Source: Desulfobacula sp. (GTDB taxonomy: Bacteria > Desulfobacterota > Desulfobacteria > Desulfobacterales > Desulfobacteraceae). Taken from it: a stretch of DNA of 63,910 bases. The notes beneath the pieces are model-generated. The model was not told where the DNA came from. It did not search any database and saw only the letters and a list, made by a program, of their open reading frames with translations. Below, piece by piece: positions 51,395 through 60,180 of the stretch. Numbering within the stretch: position 1 is the stretch's first letter; every line of letters begins with the position of its first letter. The stretch is taken from the NCBI RefSeq assembly GCF_030611305.1, contig NZ_JAUWQB010000008.1:1-63910 (forward strand). The letters run 5' to 3'. Both the position numbers and the translations under genes were made by a program.

Positions 51395-53023
51395 TTAGTT
51401 TATAAGGGTTTTTATTGCCATACGACACGCATGGGCAAAATCCTCGGGATAACATCCGCTGATCCATCTTAACTGGGCTTCGGAAAAAGTGTCCGGTGCA
51501 TAGGGAAGCCTTGGGATGAATGAATATAACAGGTGCTGATCTGTCTCGGTTGAATCAAACCGCTTTGAGAATTCAATAGAGGTCACAAGTTGGGCACCAA
51601 GGGATTCAAGGGTTTTTACAGCGGTTAGAATACCCCTGTCCAGGGATTGCCGCATTTTTATATCTGCTTCTATAATATTGCCGCAGCCGGTTTTGGGCAT
51701 GAGCTGTAGTTCCCACTCTGAGATTTGCGCCTTTGGTACAAATAAAATGATATGATCATCTTCCATCAGGATCAAGGATGATTCCCCGACTTTGTTTTCA
51801 TCAATTCTTGTATTGTTTTTGATGGCAGTCAAATAGTTATCAAAAAAGTTTTCCCCTGTAGCTTCCCTGTATTGCCTGGTAAAATCACCGATCAGGTCAC
51901 CACAGGAAAATGAAAGTATCTTTTGGCCTGAACAGGTTTGAACATGCTTCGGGGTCATGGCGTTCTGCTGGTGGACCATTTGATGGGAAGCATGCAGCCT
52001 GTGGCCGGACTGGGCATATCCATATCCAAAGTTCCACCCCCACAGGGTATTATCAAATTCCAGGGAAGGCCCGGTATTTTGTTTAAGTTTTATCTGTATT
52101 CTATCCCTGAGATTTTCAAGCCCGCTTTGAGTAAGGCACTCTCTTTTGTCAGGCAGGGAAATGCCAAGTCCTGACGCAAGTCTTATAAATGTACGCTGGT
52201 AGTATAAATGACGGATTCCTTTCATATCTTCAAGACAAAGATCCTGAGTGCTGTACCGGATGGTATCGTTTGCCATATTGGATGCAAAATGTCCCCAGGG
52301 GATATAAGAATTTCGTCTTAAATATTCAAAGACATGGGTGTTTCCATCTTCAGAAAGATATTCCCCGGTGATTTCATTGTTCCCCTGAACACCCGGTTTC
52401 AATACCAGGGTATTTTTGTAGTCATCCGGAAGATGCCGGTTGTTCACAAGCACTTCAAAGAGTTCATGGTCATAAATGTCCGGGATGATCGCATTGTGAC
52501 GGTTCTTTTTATATCCGATTCCCACGAGGATCTGGTCCTTGGGATCAAAAAGAATTTTGCATGATTTTTTAGCCAGAATCATCAGTTCTTCGGGATCTGT
52601 AGAGGCTTGAGCAAGTGCAATGAGCAATGGGTGGGGCAGGATGTCCAGAAGAGCTGTTTTATCTTTTATCCCCGTGCTTTTATCCCCGCGGGATCGTTCA
52701 AAATTTTGAAGCAGAGAGCAGGGTTCAGGCGATGAAATACGGATTTTTTCAGGATGGGCAGCTTTTATGTCAGCCCATGCAGAGTTAATATAAGTGGTGC
52801 CCCGGAAAGGAAACGGGTTGGCAATTTCATAGATGGTGTCTGCATTGGGTTCATAAAGATCGCCTTTGGGAAAATTAACGTTGTTGTCAATCATTGTGCC
52901 GTCTTCAAGCTGCCCAAGAGATGCAAAATAGTCATGGTCTCTTAAGTTTTTTATTTCAAAACGGGGCTTGTGAACTCCCACAATAAATTGACCATTTTTT
53001 CCTACACAGGATCGTAAGTCCAT
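51395..53023 (-). CDS. GalT/HIT-superfamily-like protein of unknown function
   Basis: 542 residues. I suggest HIT/galactose-1-phosphate uridylyltransferase-like folds from two places: HASHQMVHQQNA (about 343-354), an H-x2-H-Q-x2-H histidine run resembling the HIT active site, and DHIILFVPKAQISEWELQLMPK (about 435-456), very like the second domain of GalT relatives. The N-terminal ~330 residues lack recognisable motifs. No signal peptide. Its start shares one base with the cupin stop (ATAATG-type overlap), so they are coupled. A nucleotide-sugar or ADP-sugar phosphorylase role is only a guess. Confidence 0.65.
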   Translation of the reverse strand: MDLRSCVGKNGQFIVGVHKPRFEIKNLRDHDYFASLGQLEDGTMIDNNVNFPKGDLYEPNADTIYEIANPFPFRGTTYINSAWADIKAAHPEKIRISSPEPCSLLQNFERSRGDKSTGIKDKTALLDILPHPLLIALAQASTDPEELMILAKKSCKILFDPKDQILVGIGYKKNRHNAIIPDIYDHELFEVLVNNRHLPDDYKNTLVLKPGVQGNNEITGEYLSEDGNTHVFEYLRRNSYIPWGHFASNMANDTIRYSTQDLCLEDMKGIRHLYYQRTFIRLASGLGISLPDKRECLTQSGLENLRDRIQIKLKQNTGPSLEFDNTLWGWNFGYGYAQSGHRLHASHQMVHQQNAMTPKHVQTCSGQKILSFSCGDLIGDFTRQYREATGENFFDNYLTAIKNNTRIDENKVGESSLILMEDDHIILFVPKAQISEWELQLMPKTGCGNIIEADIKMRQSLDRGILTAVKTLESLGAQLVTSIEFSKRFDSTETDQHLLYSFIPRLPYAPDTFSEAQLRWISGCYPEDFAHACRMAIKTLIN

Positions 53024-53373
53024 TATAATTCAGGCGCTCCTGACGGAATCAGACAGACAAATGTAAACGTCTTGTCAGATGTATTCCTGAACTGGTGCTC
53101 GATATTTGGCGGAACAAATATGGCGGAACCTTCTGAAACCGGATACCATTTATTCTCGATCAATACTTCTCCATTGCCTGAATGGACGAAAATTTCATGC
53201 TCCCAGTCGTGGGTGTGCTTTGGAGTATGACCGTCCTTACCCATTTCAAATAATCTCATGCAAAATTTTTTTGCTCCGTCTTCTTTTCCGATCATCACTC
53301 TGCCAGCCACGTTTTTAACCATCTCATTGTCCATGATAACCGGCAGTACATCTTTATAATTGGTAACTTTCAT
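53023..53373 (-). CDS. Cupin-domain protein
   Basis: 116 residues, a single cupin barrel. Motif 1 is HTPKHTHDWEHEIFVHSGNGE with two His and a Glu as metal ligands; motif 2 is PPNIEHQFRN with the final His. Likely metal-binding, function unknown. First gene of a three-gene unknown operon. The downstream gene begins at its stop codon. Confidence 0.85.
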   Translation of the reverse strand: MKVTNYKDVLPVIMDNEMVKNVAGRVMIGKEDGAKKFCMRLFEMGKDGHTPKHTHDWEHEIFVHSGNGEVLIENKWYPVSEGSAIFVPPNIEHQFRNTSDKTFTFVCLIPSGAPEL

Positions 53374-53511
53374 TTGTGACGCTCCCTTTATTTGGTGTGG
53401 TCATTCAAGTGTTTTTAAAATTGAGTATGTATAAACAAAAATATGCTATTAATTATAGAATTGTCAATGAAATTGGACTTTGTTTTAACATAGCCCGGTA
53501 GCGGTCAAACG

Positions 53512-53562
53512 ATAGTATTGATAAAAAATAGTATTGACATCGGTATAACAAAAGACCATACT
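53512..53562 (+). promoter_or_regulatory. Promoter/operator of the toxin-antitoxin pair
   Basis: ATAGTATTGA occurs twice, at 53512-53521 and 53528-53537, 16 bp apart. The second overlaps a -35 TTGACA (53534-53539), with CATACT as a 4/6 -10 box after a 17-bp spacer. The layout fits autorepression by the ribbon-helix-helix antitoxin. 37 bp separate it from the start codon. Confidence 0.5.
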
Positions 53563-53598
53563 GATAGCATAACAACATACGTACCAGGGAGGCTTGTC

Positions 53599-53859
53599 AT
53601 GGTAACCAGCGTAAAAACAGCTATATCAATGCAAGAAGAATTATTTAAAGAAGTAAATAGGTTAGCCGGGGAAATGAATATCTCAAGGAGCAAATTGTTT
53701 GTGATGGCAGTTCAAGAGTATATTAAAAAAAATGAGACCCAAAATTTACTTTCTCAAATTAACAAGGCATTTAGTGATTTTTCGGATTCTGATGAAATTA
53801 AAGTCCATAGCAAGATGCGTCAGAAACAAGCTAAAAATCTTGAGAGCGAGTCATGGTAA
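53599..53859 (+). CDS. Ribbon-helix-helix antitoxin
   Basis: 86 residues. N-terminal CopG/RHH motif (VKTAISMQEELFKEVNRLAGEMNISRSKLFVMAVQEYI), then a polar C-terminal tail that would bind the toxin. The start at 53599 is supported by GGGAGG at 9 nt. Overlaps the MazF gene by 7 bp (ATGGTAA). Normal type II layout, apparently intact. Confidence 0.85.
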   Translation: MVTSVKTAISMQEELFKEVNRLAGEMNISRSKLFVMAVQEYIKKNETQNLLSQINKAFSDFSDSDEIKVHSKMRQKQAKNLESESW

Positions 53860-54206
53860 TTGAACAAGGTGAAATATATTGGGTAGCCCTTGGTGAACCA
53901 GGCGGCTCAGAACCAGGATATAGACATCCACATATTGTTGTCCAAAACAATCTCTTTAATTCGAGCAAAATCGATACTGTTGTGATGTGTTCACTGAATT
54001 CCAATTTAAAACGAGGCTTATTTCCGGGCAATGTCGTTTTAGACAAAGGTGAAGCAGGTCTTCCCAAAAAGAGTATTGTGAATATTACTCAAATTTATAC
54101 CGTAGATAAAAACGACCTTTGTGAAAAAATAGGGAAAGTAACCAACGAAATAATCAAGGAAATACTGAGAGGGATTCAACTGCTTACAGAGCCCAGAGAG
54201 CTTTAA
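53853..54206 (+). CDS. mazF: MazF/PemK-family toxin
   Basis: 117 residues, full length for MazF mRNA interferases. Begins IEQGEIYWVALGEPGGSEPGYRHPHIVVQNN, the family opening with the R-P-x-V strand; continues with VVMCSLNSNLKRGLFPGNV and PKKSIVNITQIYTVDK (the active-site Thr/Ser strand). Seems intact, unlike the pair that follows. Confidence 0.9.
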   Translation: MVIEQGEIYWVALGEPGGSEPGYRHPHIVVQNNLFNSSKIDTVVMCSLNSNLKRGLFPGNVVLDKGEAGLPKKSIVNITQIYTVDKNDLCEKIGKVTNEIIKEILRGIQLLTEPREL

Positions 54207-54276
54207 CTACAGGGGCTACACCGGGTATTATAACGTTAAGCCAACACCAAATCAAACCAAAGGAACAGAGATCTGA

Positions 54277-54357
54277 ATGGCAGAAAATGAAGCAACAGCC
54301 AGAATAAAAATCAACAAATTGCTTGAAGAAGCTGGCTGGAGGCTTGTTTGGTTGTAG
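54277..54357 (+). pseudogene. Remnant of a type I restriction HsdR start
   Basis: Codes for 26 residues, NEATARIKINKLLEEAGWRL among them, then a TAG. This matches the N-terminus of type I restriction R subunits (the conserved E-A/x-T-x-x-x-I-x-x-L-L-x-x-A-G-W). AAAGGAACAG precedes it. The body of the gene is gone and hicA-like sequence begins at once. Evidence of a deletion junction or recombination scar. Confidence 0.6.
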
Positions 54358-54360
54358 ATT

Positions 54361-54567
54361 TTGAGGCTAATCTACTGCAAAGTCTGTGAACATTATTTTG
54401 GTAAAGAGCGGCAGTCAGGGAGCAGCCATAGAATTTACAAAACTCCTTGGCAAGGTGACCCACGAGTTAATATCCAAAACAACAAAGGTAAAGCTAAAGC
54501 ATACCAGGTTAAACAGGTGCTTAACGCCGTAGAAAGACTGGAGGTGGAAAATGCCATCAAAAAATGA
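54361..54567 (+). pseudogene. hicA: HicA-like toxin gene, 5'-truncated
   Basis: 68 residues of the HicA-like family: KVCEHYFGKERQSGSSHRIYKTPWQGDP, with the catalytic His in SSH, then KGKAKAYQVKQVLNAVERLE. Relatives begin about 20 residues further upstream, here replaced by the hsdR remnant; the only start is a TTG at 54361 without a ribosome-binding site at proper spacing, just after an in-frame stop. Probably non-functional. Its end overlaps hicB. Confidence 0.65.
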
Positions 54568-54888
54568 TCATTATACATACAGAGTTACCTGGTCAGAAGA
54601 AGACAATGAGTATGTTGGTCTATGTACAGAATTTCCTAGCCTGAGCTGGGTTTCCAAAGCTCAGGAATCAGCTTTAAAAGGTATACGTAATATCGTAGCT
54701 GCGTAGCTGAAATAATTAAAGATATGAAAGAAAATAGTGAAAAAATTCCACAGCCAATTGCGCACAAAAATTATAGTGGTAAATTTATGGTTCGCATACC
54801 TCCGGAAGTTCACCGCAGCCTGGCAATCCAAGCGGCTGAGTCGGGTGTAAGTATTAACCGGTTAGTCAGTTCACGGCTAAGCCATTAA
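54551..54888 (+). pseudogene. hicB: HicB antitoxin gene, frameshifted by 8-bp duplication
   Basis: From ATG 54551 it reads YTYRVTWSEEDNEYVGLCTE then ALKGIRNIVAA-stop. The frame is broken by a tandem duplication, GTAGCTGC then GTAGCTGA (54695-54710). Removing one 8-bp unit restores IVAEIIKDMKENSEKIP, and continues into KNYSGKFMVRIPPEVHRSLA, SGVSINRLVSSRL and a stop at 54888, the normal HicB N-domain plus RHH DNA-binding end. Loss of the antitoxin would be tolerated if hicA is dead as well. Confidence 0.78.
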
Positions 54889-54889
54889 G

Positions 54890-57373
54890 CTATTTTGAGG
54901 CCAGATATTTTTGAAGGGCTATCATCATTCGGATTTCACCATAGGTATAGTCACCTCCCAGAGTACTTTTTACTTCGGTGAGAGAATTATTGTGATCAAT
55001 AGCCAGTTCCTTTTCAATGGCCTCTTGTTTTTCAGGAGAAAGCAATTTGTTTATATCTAAGGTGCCTTTTTCCACAAAAAAACTCAGATGCGTTTCAATG
55101 GTAGAAGTTGCCAGCCCTCTTTCTTTTGCAATCTGAGCAATCGTTAATCCCTTATTGAACATATCAAAACTTGTCTGTTTTGTGTCGGAAGGTGACGTCT
55201 TTTTTTTTGCCGGGGTACTTTTTTTTGAAAGTTTTTTAGGCACTGGCAGTACAATTTTGTTTATCCCGTGTTTTTTGCGATAGGCTAAAACCAGTTCCAC
55301 AAGTTCTTCTCCATAGTTTTCAATGGTTTTTTTGCCCACGCCACTTATTTTCTTTAAAACAGCCGTATTTTCCGGCAGGCATACCACAATCTGAATCAAT
55401 ACCCGTTGGTGTAAAATCTGAAAATGGGCAAGCCCTTTCTCTTTGGCCGTGCTGGATCGCCAGTCTTTCAGGGCCTGGAATAACTCTGGATGCTCAATAT
55501 CTGATTCACCATAATCCGGGAGCGGTCTCTTTTTTCTTTTTTCAGGGATAAAGTCAATCTGGGCATTTGCAACGGCACGCAGATAACCCGAGGGTGAAAA
55601 TACTTTTTCGCAGCTTTGTACGCCAGCTACTTTCACTGCAATTTCATTTTTAAGATTATTCAGGGCATTGTTAATCTTTTTACGAAGTTCGGTGTTGTCT
55701 GTTTCTATATGTAATTTTTGAATAGATTCTCCAAAAATCACGGCAAATTTTTCCTGAAACCATAGAGACGCTTTGCTGATCCGTTCCAAAATAACCGCAT
55801 CTGATTCGGGCAGGTTGCCATCTGCAAAAATTGTGTTTAATTGTCGCTTAAAATTTTCACTGACAACAAAGATATCTTTTGTGACTATTTTTTCCAGCTG
55901 AGAAATATCTGCAATGCCTGAAACCTGCAATAGTCTGGCGTTACCCAGCAAAAGACGGACAAGATAGCCCAAACGGTTGTGCAATGGTTGAAAATCAAAA
56001 CAATCAAGCAATAGCTGCTGCTGATATTTTATTCTATCAGCGTTAAGGCGGTTTTCAGACGGCTGGTTTTGACTGGTGGCGTTGCTGAAATTATTTATTG
56101 CCTGGTCTGTTTCTATTCCATTGGATGAGAGGGGAGAGCTGAGTACGATACCTTCTAAGGTTTTACAGCGGCTTAAGGCCACGTAAACCTGACCATGGGC
56201 AAATGCTGCCCTGGCATCGATAATGGCTTTATCAAAGGTCAGCCCCTGGCTTTTGTGTATGGTTATGGCCCATGCAAGTTTTAAAGGGTATTGCGTAAAT
56301 TTACCGAGGATGTCCTCTTCAATTTCCTTGTTTTCATCGTTAAATGTATATTTGATATTTTCCCAAATCACCGGTTCCACCACGATTTCCTTGGGATCTC
56401 CGGGGCAGATAACATAGATATACTTATCTGAAATTTTGATTACCCTGCCTATTTTACCATTGAAATAGAGTTTTTCAGAAGATTGGTCATTGCGCACAAA
56501 CATCACCTGTGACCCCTCTTTAAGCTTTAGAAAGGCCTGGGTGGGAAAGATATGCTCTGGGAAATCTCCGGAAATTTGAGCTTTAAAATGGTGCTCTTTT
56601 TTGCTTAAAGCATCAAGCCTGGACTGATTCATGGAATTTGCGTTGCGATTGTGGGTGGTCAGGGTAATATAGCCCTGGTTTCTGCCTGGCGTAAAATCCG
56701 GAATGTAACGCTGATTAAGATTCTTCAGGGTGGATTCATCAAGCCGGTTATCGCGCACCCGGTTAAGCAGCTTGATAAAACCCGCATCTGACTGACGATA
56801 AATATGTTTCAACTCAATTGTAACCAATTCACTAAGATCAAGCGCATTACTGCTGAAAAAATAAACGGATTCATAATATTGCTTTATAAGTTGCCAGTCA
56901 TCGCGCTTTGCCACTGGAGAAAGCTGATGCAGGTCACCTATCATGAGCAGCTGCACTCCGCCAAAGGGCTGATTATTGCGGCGATGGCGGCGCAGTGCTG
57001 CATCCACTGCATCGAGCAAATCGGCTCTTACCATACTTATTTCATCAATTACCAGCAGATCAAGGCTTTGTATAATCTGCTTTTTTTCTTTACTGAACCT
57101 GAACTGGCGATGCTTATTGCTCTCATAGGTCTCGCTTCCCGGCACAAATGGGCCAAAAGGCAGTTGAAAAAAAGAATGAAGCGTGACCCCACCAGCGTTG
57201 ATAGCTGCAACACCCGTTGGAGCTGTGATAATCATCCGCTTTGCCATGTTCTTTTGCAGACTGTGGAGAAAGGTTGTTTTGCCGGTGCCGGCTTTCCCTG
57301 TCAAAAAAATATTGCAGCCAGTGGTCTGGACAAAGTCATTGGCAAGTTGCAGTTCATGGTTTGTAAAAGACAT
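54890..57373 (-). CDS. Pif1/RecD-like helicase with C-terminal HRDC and HTH_40-like domains
   Basis: 827 residues. Superfamily 1B helicase: Walker A TGKAGTGKTTFL, then TAPTGVAAINAGGVTLHSF, DEISMVRADLLDAVD (Walker B), GDLHQLSPV, and the late motifs AITIHKSQGLTFDKAI and VYVALSRCKTLEGI. After residue ~480 come a linker and an HRDC-like domain (LKDWRSSTAKEKGLAHFQIL, ISGVGKKTIENYG), then a helix-turn-helix module (MFNKGLTIAQIAKERGLATSTIETHL). Unwinds DNA; role unknown, possibly repair. Start set at 57373 where the family N-terminus begins, with GGGG before it; the frame runs on to 57451. Directly next to the broken HicAB genes. Confidence 0.88.
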   Translation of the reverse strand: MSFTNHELQLANDFVQTTGCNIFLTGKAGTGKTTFLHSLQKNMAKRMIITAPTGVAAINAGGVTLHSFFQLPFGPFVPGSETYESNKHRQFRFSKEKKQIIQSLDLLVIDEISMVRADLLDAVDAALRRHRRNNQPFGGVQLLMIGDLHQLSPVAKRDDWQLIKQYYESVYFFSSNALDLSELVTIELKHIYRQSDAGFIKLLNRVRDNRLDESTLKNLNQRYIPDFTPGRNQGYITLTTHNRNANSMNQSRLDALSKKEHHFKAQISGDFPEHIFPTQAFLKLKEGSQVMFVRNDQSSEKLYFNGKIGRVIKISDKYIYVICPGDPKEIVVEPVIWENIKYTFNDENKEIEEDILGKFTQYPLKLAWAITIHKSQGLTFDKAIIDARAAFAHGQVYVALSRCKTLEGIVLSSPLSSNGIETDQAINNFSNATSQNQPSENRLNADRIKYQQQLLLDCFDFQPLHNRLGYLVRLLLGNARLLQVSGIADISQLEKIVTKDIFVVSENFKRQLNTIFADGNLPESDAVILERISKASLWFQEKFAVIFGESIQKLHIETDNTELRKKINNALNNLKNEIAVKVAGVQSCEKVFSPSGYLRAVANAQIDFIPEKRKKRPLPDYGESDIEHPELFQALKDWRSSTAKEKGLAHFQILHQRVLIQIVVCLPENTAVLKKISGVGKKTIENYGEELVELVLAYRKKHGINKIVLPVPKKLSKKSTPAKKKTSPSDTKQTSFDMFNKGLTIAQIAKERGLATSTIETHLSFFVEKGTLDINKLLSPEKQEAIEKELAIDHNNSLTEVKSTLGGDYTYGEIRMMIALQKYLASK

Positions 57374-57505
57374 GTTTTTCCCCTGGTCCTGCAGGTCCTG
57401 TGTTGTACGCCGATAAAAAATTAGATTAGATAGGAACTTGCTTTTTGTCAAGAGACTATGGGTTTCGCAAATCTATGGAACTTTAAAACTTTTTTAAAAA
57501 ATAGA

Positions 57506-57545
57506 CATTTAGCCAAAATGCCAATCCTGGCATTTTGGCTAAATG
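57506..57545. repeat. 18-bp perfect inverted repeat between helicase and patB
   Basis: An 18-bp arm beginning CATTTAGCCAAAATGCCA, a 4-nt loop ATCC, and the exact complement. It sits in the 341-bp gap between the divergent helicase and PatB genes, 133 bp from the helicase start. On the minus strand T-rich sequence (TCTATTTTTT) follows. It could be a terminator, a mobile-repeat unit or an operator. I see nothing else in the gap. Confidence 0.6.
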
Positions 57546-57714
57546 ATCGGATACCATGAATTTAATCAAAAAAATGGTTAGAAAATAGCGTGTTATAAAT
57601 TGCGCTTAATCCACAACTTGAAATTTTTTGCATTTGACATGCCCTGTTTATTTGGTTATGCCATTAATCCAAAAATGAAAGTTAACTTAAATTTAGATAA
57701 TGGGGAATAAATCA

Positions 57715-58947
57715 ATGCCTAAAGACTGGGATTTTGATGAAATTGTTGATCGAGAAGGCACGGCTTCCATGAAATGGGAACCAGGTGTTTTATCGGCAAT
57801 ATTTGGAAAAGGAAAAGAGAATCTTCTCCCATTATGGGTTGCAGATATGGATTTTAAATGCCCAACCGTGGTTAGAAAAGCCATGGAAAAACGTTTGGAG
57901 CATCAGATCTATGGATATAGCCTGGTTGACCCCTCATATTTCCCGGCACTGATTTCCTGGTACCAACGAAGGCACCAGTGGGAAATTGATGAAAAATGGA
58001 TTATAACAACTCCGGGAATCGTTCCTGCCATAAATTATATTGTTCAACGATTTTCCAAACCAGGAGATAAGGTCCTCATACAAACCCCTGTGTATTATCC
58101 CTTTGCCAGAGCCATTCAAAACAATGGCCGCAGGATTTTAGACAATCCTTTGCAAATTGTTGGCGATCATTATCACATGGATTTTGCAGATTTAGAAAAA
58201 AAGGCTAGAGATCCAAGGGCTAAAATGGCAATTCTCTGTAGCCCGCATAACCCTGTTGGGCGAGTCTGGACCAGGGAAGAACTCGAAAAATTCGGAAATA
58301 TCTGTATCAAAAATAACATTCTCATTATTTCAGATGAAATCCATTGTGATTTAATTATGCCTGGATTCAAACATACCTGTTTTCCGACTATTTCAGAAGC
58401 ATTTGCCCAAAATTCCATAACAGGGCTTGCCGCCAGTAAAACTTTCAATTTAGCAGGTTTGCACCAGTCAAGTATTATTATACCCAACGCGGGTTTAAGG
58501 CAGGAGCTTTCAAGCCAAATTGAAAATCTTGGATTTGCCAATTCAATTGGCGGAACTCTTTTTGGCGCCATTAGTGCGGCTGCAGCCTTTAATGGGGCTG
58601 AACCCTGGTTGGAGGATCTTATTATCTATCTGCATGATAATTTCATGTATTTAAAAACTTATATTGAAACCCGGTTGCCCGGTGCAAAGGTCTATGATCT
58701 TCAAGGAACTTATCTGGTCTGGGTGGATTTTCGGAACCTTGGATTGGACTGCAATAAAATGACCCGGATATTGGAAGAAGATGCCAATGTTGCATTGGAT
58801 CATGGGAATTGGTTTGGTGAAAACGGGGCTGGATTTGAAAGATTTAACATTGCCTGTCCCAGGTCCATACTTATCAAAGCCGCTGAATCTGTAGTTTCAG
58901 CCATAAAAAAACACATAGGAAACCATGCTGGCCACAATCAGAAGTGA
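57715..58947 (+). CDS. patB: MalY/PatB-family PLP C-S lyase/aminotransferase
   Basis: 410 residues. Type I PLP fold; opens with DFDEIVDREGTASMKWEPG and LLPLWVADMDFKCP, typical of MalY/PatB. PLP-Lys in AASKTFNLAGLHQSS, and DEIHCDLIMPG. Such enzymes cleave cystathionine or cysteine-S-conjugates to homocysteine or thiols plus pyruvate. Start at 57715 because GGGGA is 9 nt upstream; a Met five codons earlier also exists. Single gene. Confidence 0.9.
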   Translation: MPKDWDFDEIVDREGTASMKWEPGVLSAIFGKGKENLLPLWVADMDFKCPTVVRKAMEKRLEHQIYGYSLVDPSYFPALISWYQRRHQWEIDEKWIITTPGIVPAINYIVQRFSKPGDKVLIQTPVYYPFARAIQNNGRRILDNPLQIVGDHYHMDFADLEKKARDPRAKMAILCSPHNPVGRVWTREELEKFGNICIKNNILIISDEIHCDLIMPGFKHTCFPTISEAFAQNSITGLAASKTFNLAGLHQSSIIIPNAGLRQELSSQIENLGFANSIGGTLFGAISAAAAFNGAEPWLEDLIIYLHDNFMYLKTYIETRLPGAKVYDLQGTYLVWVDFRNLGLDCNKMTRILEEDANVALDHGNWFGENGAGFERFNIACPRSILIKAAESVVSAIKKHIGNHAGHNQK

Positions 58948-59019
58948 TTGATATATCCTATAAAATAATTAAAGAAGTAAAAGAAAATAATGAATAAATA
59001 TCTATTGTCTGAGGTTATC

Positions 59020-60000
59020 CTATTTATTTTTTGACTTCAAACTGTCCAGGGCTTCTGTTGCAGCATCAATAAGGTCCTGATGTACAAGTCTGGGAAGCTT
59101 TTTTTCGAGCCATTCTTTTGTTTTAGCATCGCCTGCTTCGCCCAGTGCATAGAGGATATCTCCTTGTATGGGAATATCTTTTCCGTCAAACAGGTCGATC
59201 AGGGTGGGGCAAAGCCTTGCCGCAAGTTCCGGGTCAGTTTCGGCAAGTTCTTCTACAACAACCATGGCTCCCAGCCGCACTGACCATGTTTCATGGAGCA
59301 AAAGTTTGATAAAGGCATCAAAGATTTTTCCCTTCTCAATCATCTGCCGGGCTACCCAGGAAGCATCCCCCTGTTCAAGGATTGTCTTTAATGTTCCAGC
59401 GCTCAACTGTGACGGGTCACGGCTGGTAATTATTTTTACAATTTCGTCTGCGGAAACACTTCCAGTCCATCGAAAATCATCATCAAGGATCAGACATGGC
59501 GCTGACAGGACACCATCTTTTTGTGCGGTTTCGGGAAACAGACTGCCGTCAAGGATATGAAGGTTTATGTTGTTGCAATTGAGTGCCAGGGGTATGACCG
59601 TTCTGACCACATTGGGGCAATGGGGGCACTCCAGGGCAATATAGAGTTTTAACCGGACCGGGATGTCTATTTTATCAAGGGTTTGCCGGATGGGCTCGGA
59701 AAGCATATTATGCTTGCCATTTATTTGTGACAGGGCTTCAAGAAAGGGTTCAAGCTCTTTTCCAAGGGGAAGCGCTGAATAAAAAACATTTTCTTTTAAA
59801 AGTAATCCGGGCAGATCTTTTTCACTTTTTTCGGCGTTGATGACCAGCCTGGATGTCATGCCCGACAACTGATTGGCAAAATTTATAAATTGATTGTCTT
59901 CGGCATGGGTTGTGGTAAGCCGCTTAATTTTGACTTGATTTTTTATGGTTTGATCCCAATTTTGGATCAAGGCTTGTGACTGCGGGTCAAATATGGGCAT
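59020..60000 (-). CDS. Thioredoxin-like (double-fold) protein with C-terminal HEAT repeats
   Basis: 326 residues. Two thioredoxin-like folds in tandem: residues ~20-105 lack the redox cysteines, and residues ~110-195 carry CPHC (ALECPHCPNVVRTVIPLA) followed by a cis-Pro-like SAPCLIL. This resembles AhpF N-terminal or protein disulfide oxidoreductase domains. Residues ~205-320 are HEAT-like repeats (SWVARQMIEKG, SVRLGAMVVVEELAE, DILYALGEAGDAKTKEWL). Cytoplasmic. The HEAT part may dock a partner protein. Not coupled to neighbours. Confidence 0.8.
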   Translation of the reverse strand: MPIFDPQSQALIQNWDQTIKNQVKIKRLTTTHAEDNQFINFANQLSGMTSRLVINAEKSEKDLPGLLLKENVFYSALPLGKELEPFLEALSQINGKHNMLSEPIRQTLDKIDIPVRLKLYIALECPHCPNVVRTVIPLALNCNNINLHILDGSLFPETAQKDGVLSAPCLILDDDFRWTGSVSADEIVKIITSRDPSQLSAGTLKTILEQGDASWVARQMIEKGKIFDAFIKLLLHETWSVRLGAMVVVEELAETDPELAARLCPTLIDLFDGKDIPIQGDILYALGEAGDAKTKEWLEKKLPRLVHQDLIDAATEALDSLKSKNK

Positions 60001-60180
60001 AATGTACTCTCTTTAATTGATAAATATTTTTACCCTGAATAATGTTCATTGCGAGCCCTTTCATTTTTATTGTCGGGGTTGATTATTATTCTTTAGCAGA
60101 ATCCTGCTTTTAAATTAAGAGGAAATCATGTAAATTATTGAATCTGTATAGAAATTTTAATCATTAAATCGGATAAAAAA

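Noticed and set aside
53500-54888. Integrative mobile element carrying the toxin-antitoxin genes
   Set aside because: No integrase, transposase, terminal repeats or attachment-site duplication were seen; only remnants of genes.
56804-57424. 206-codon frame antisense to the Pif1-like helicase
   Set aside because: Lies exactly over the helicase Walker A/B region, which is strongly conserved in the other strand; a shadow.
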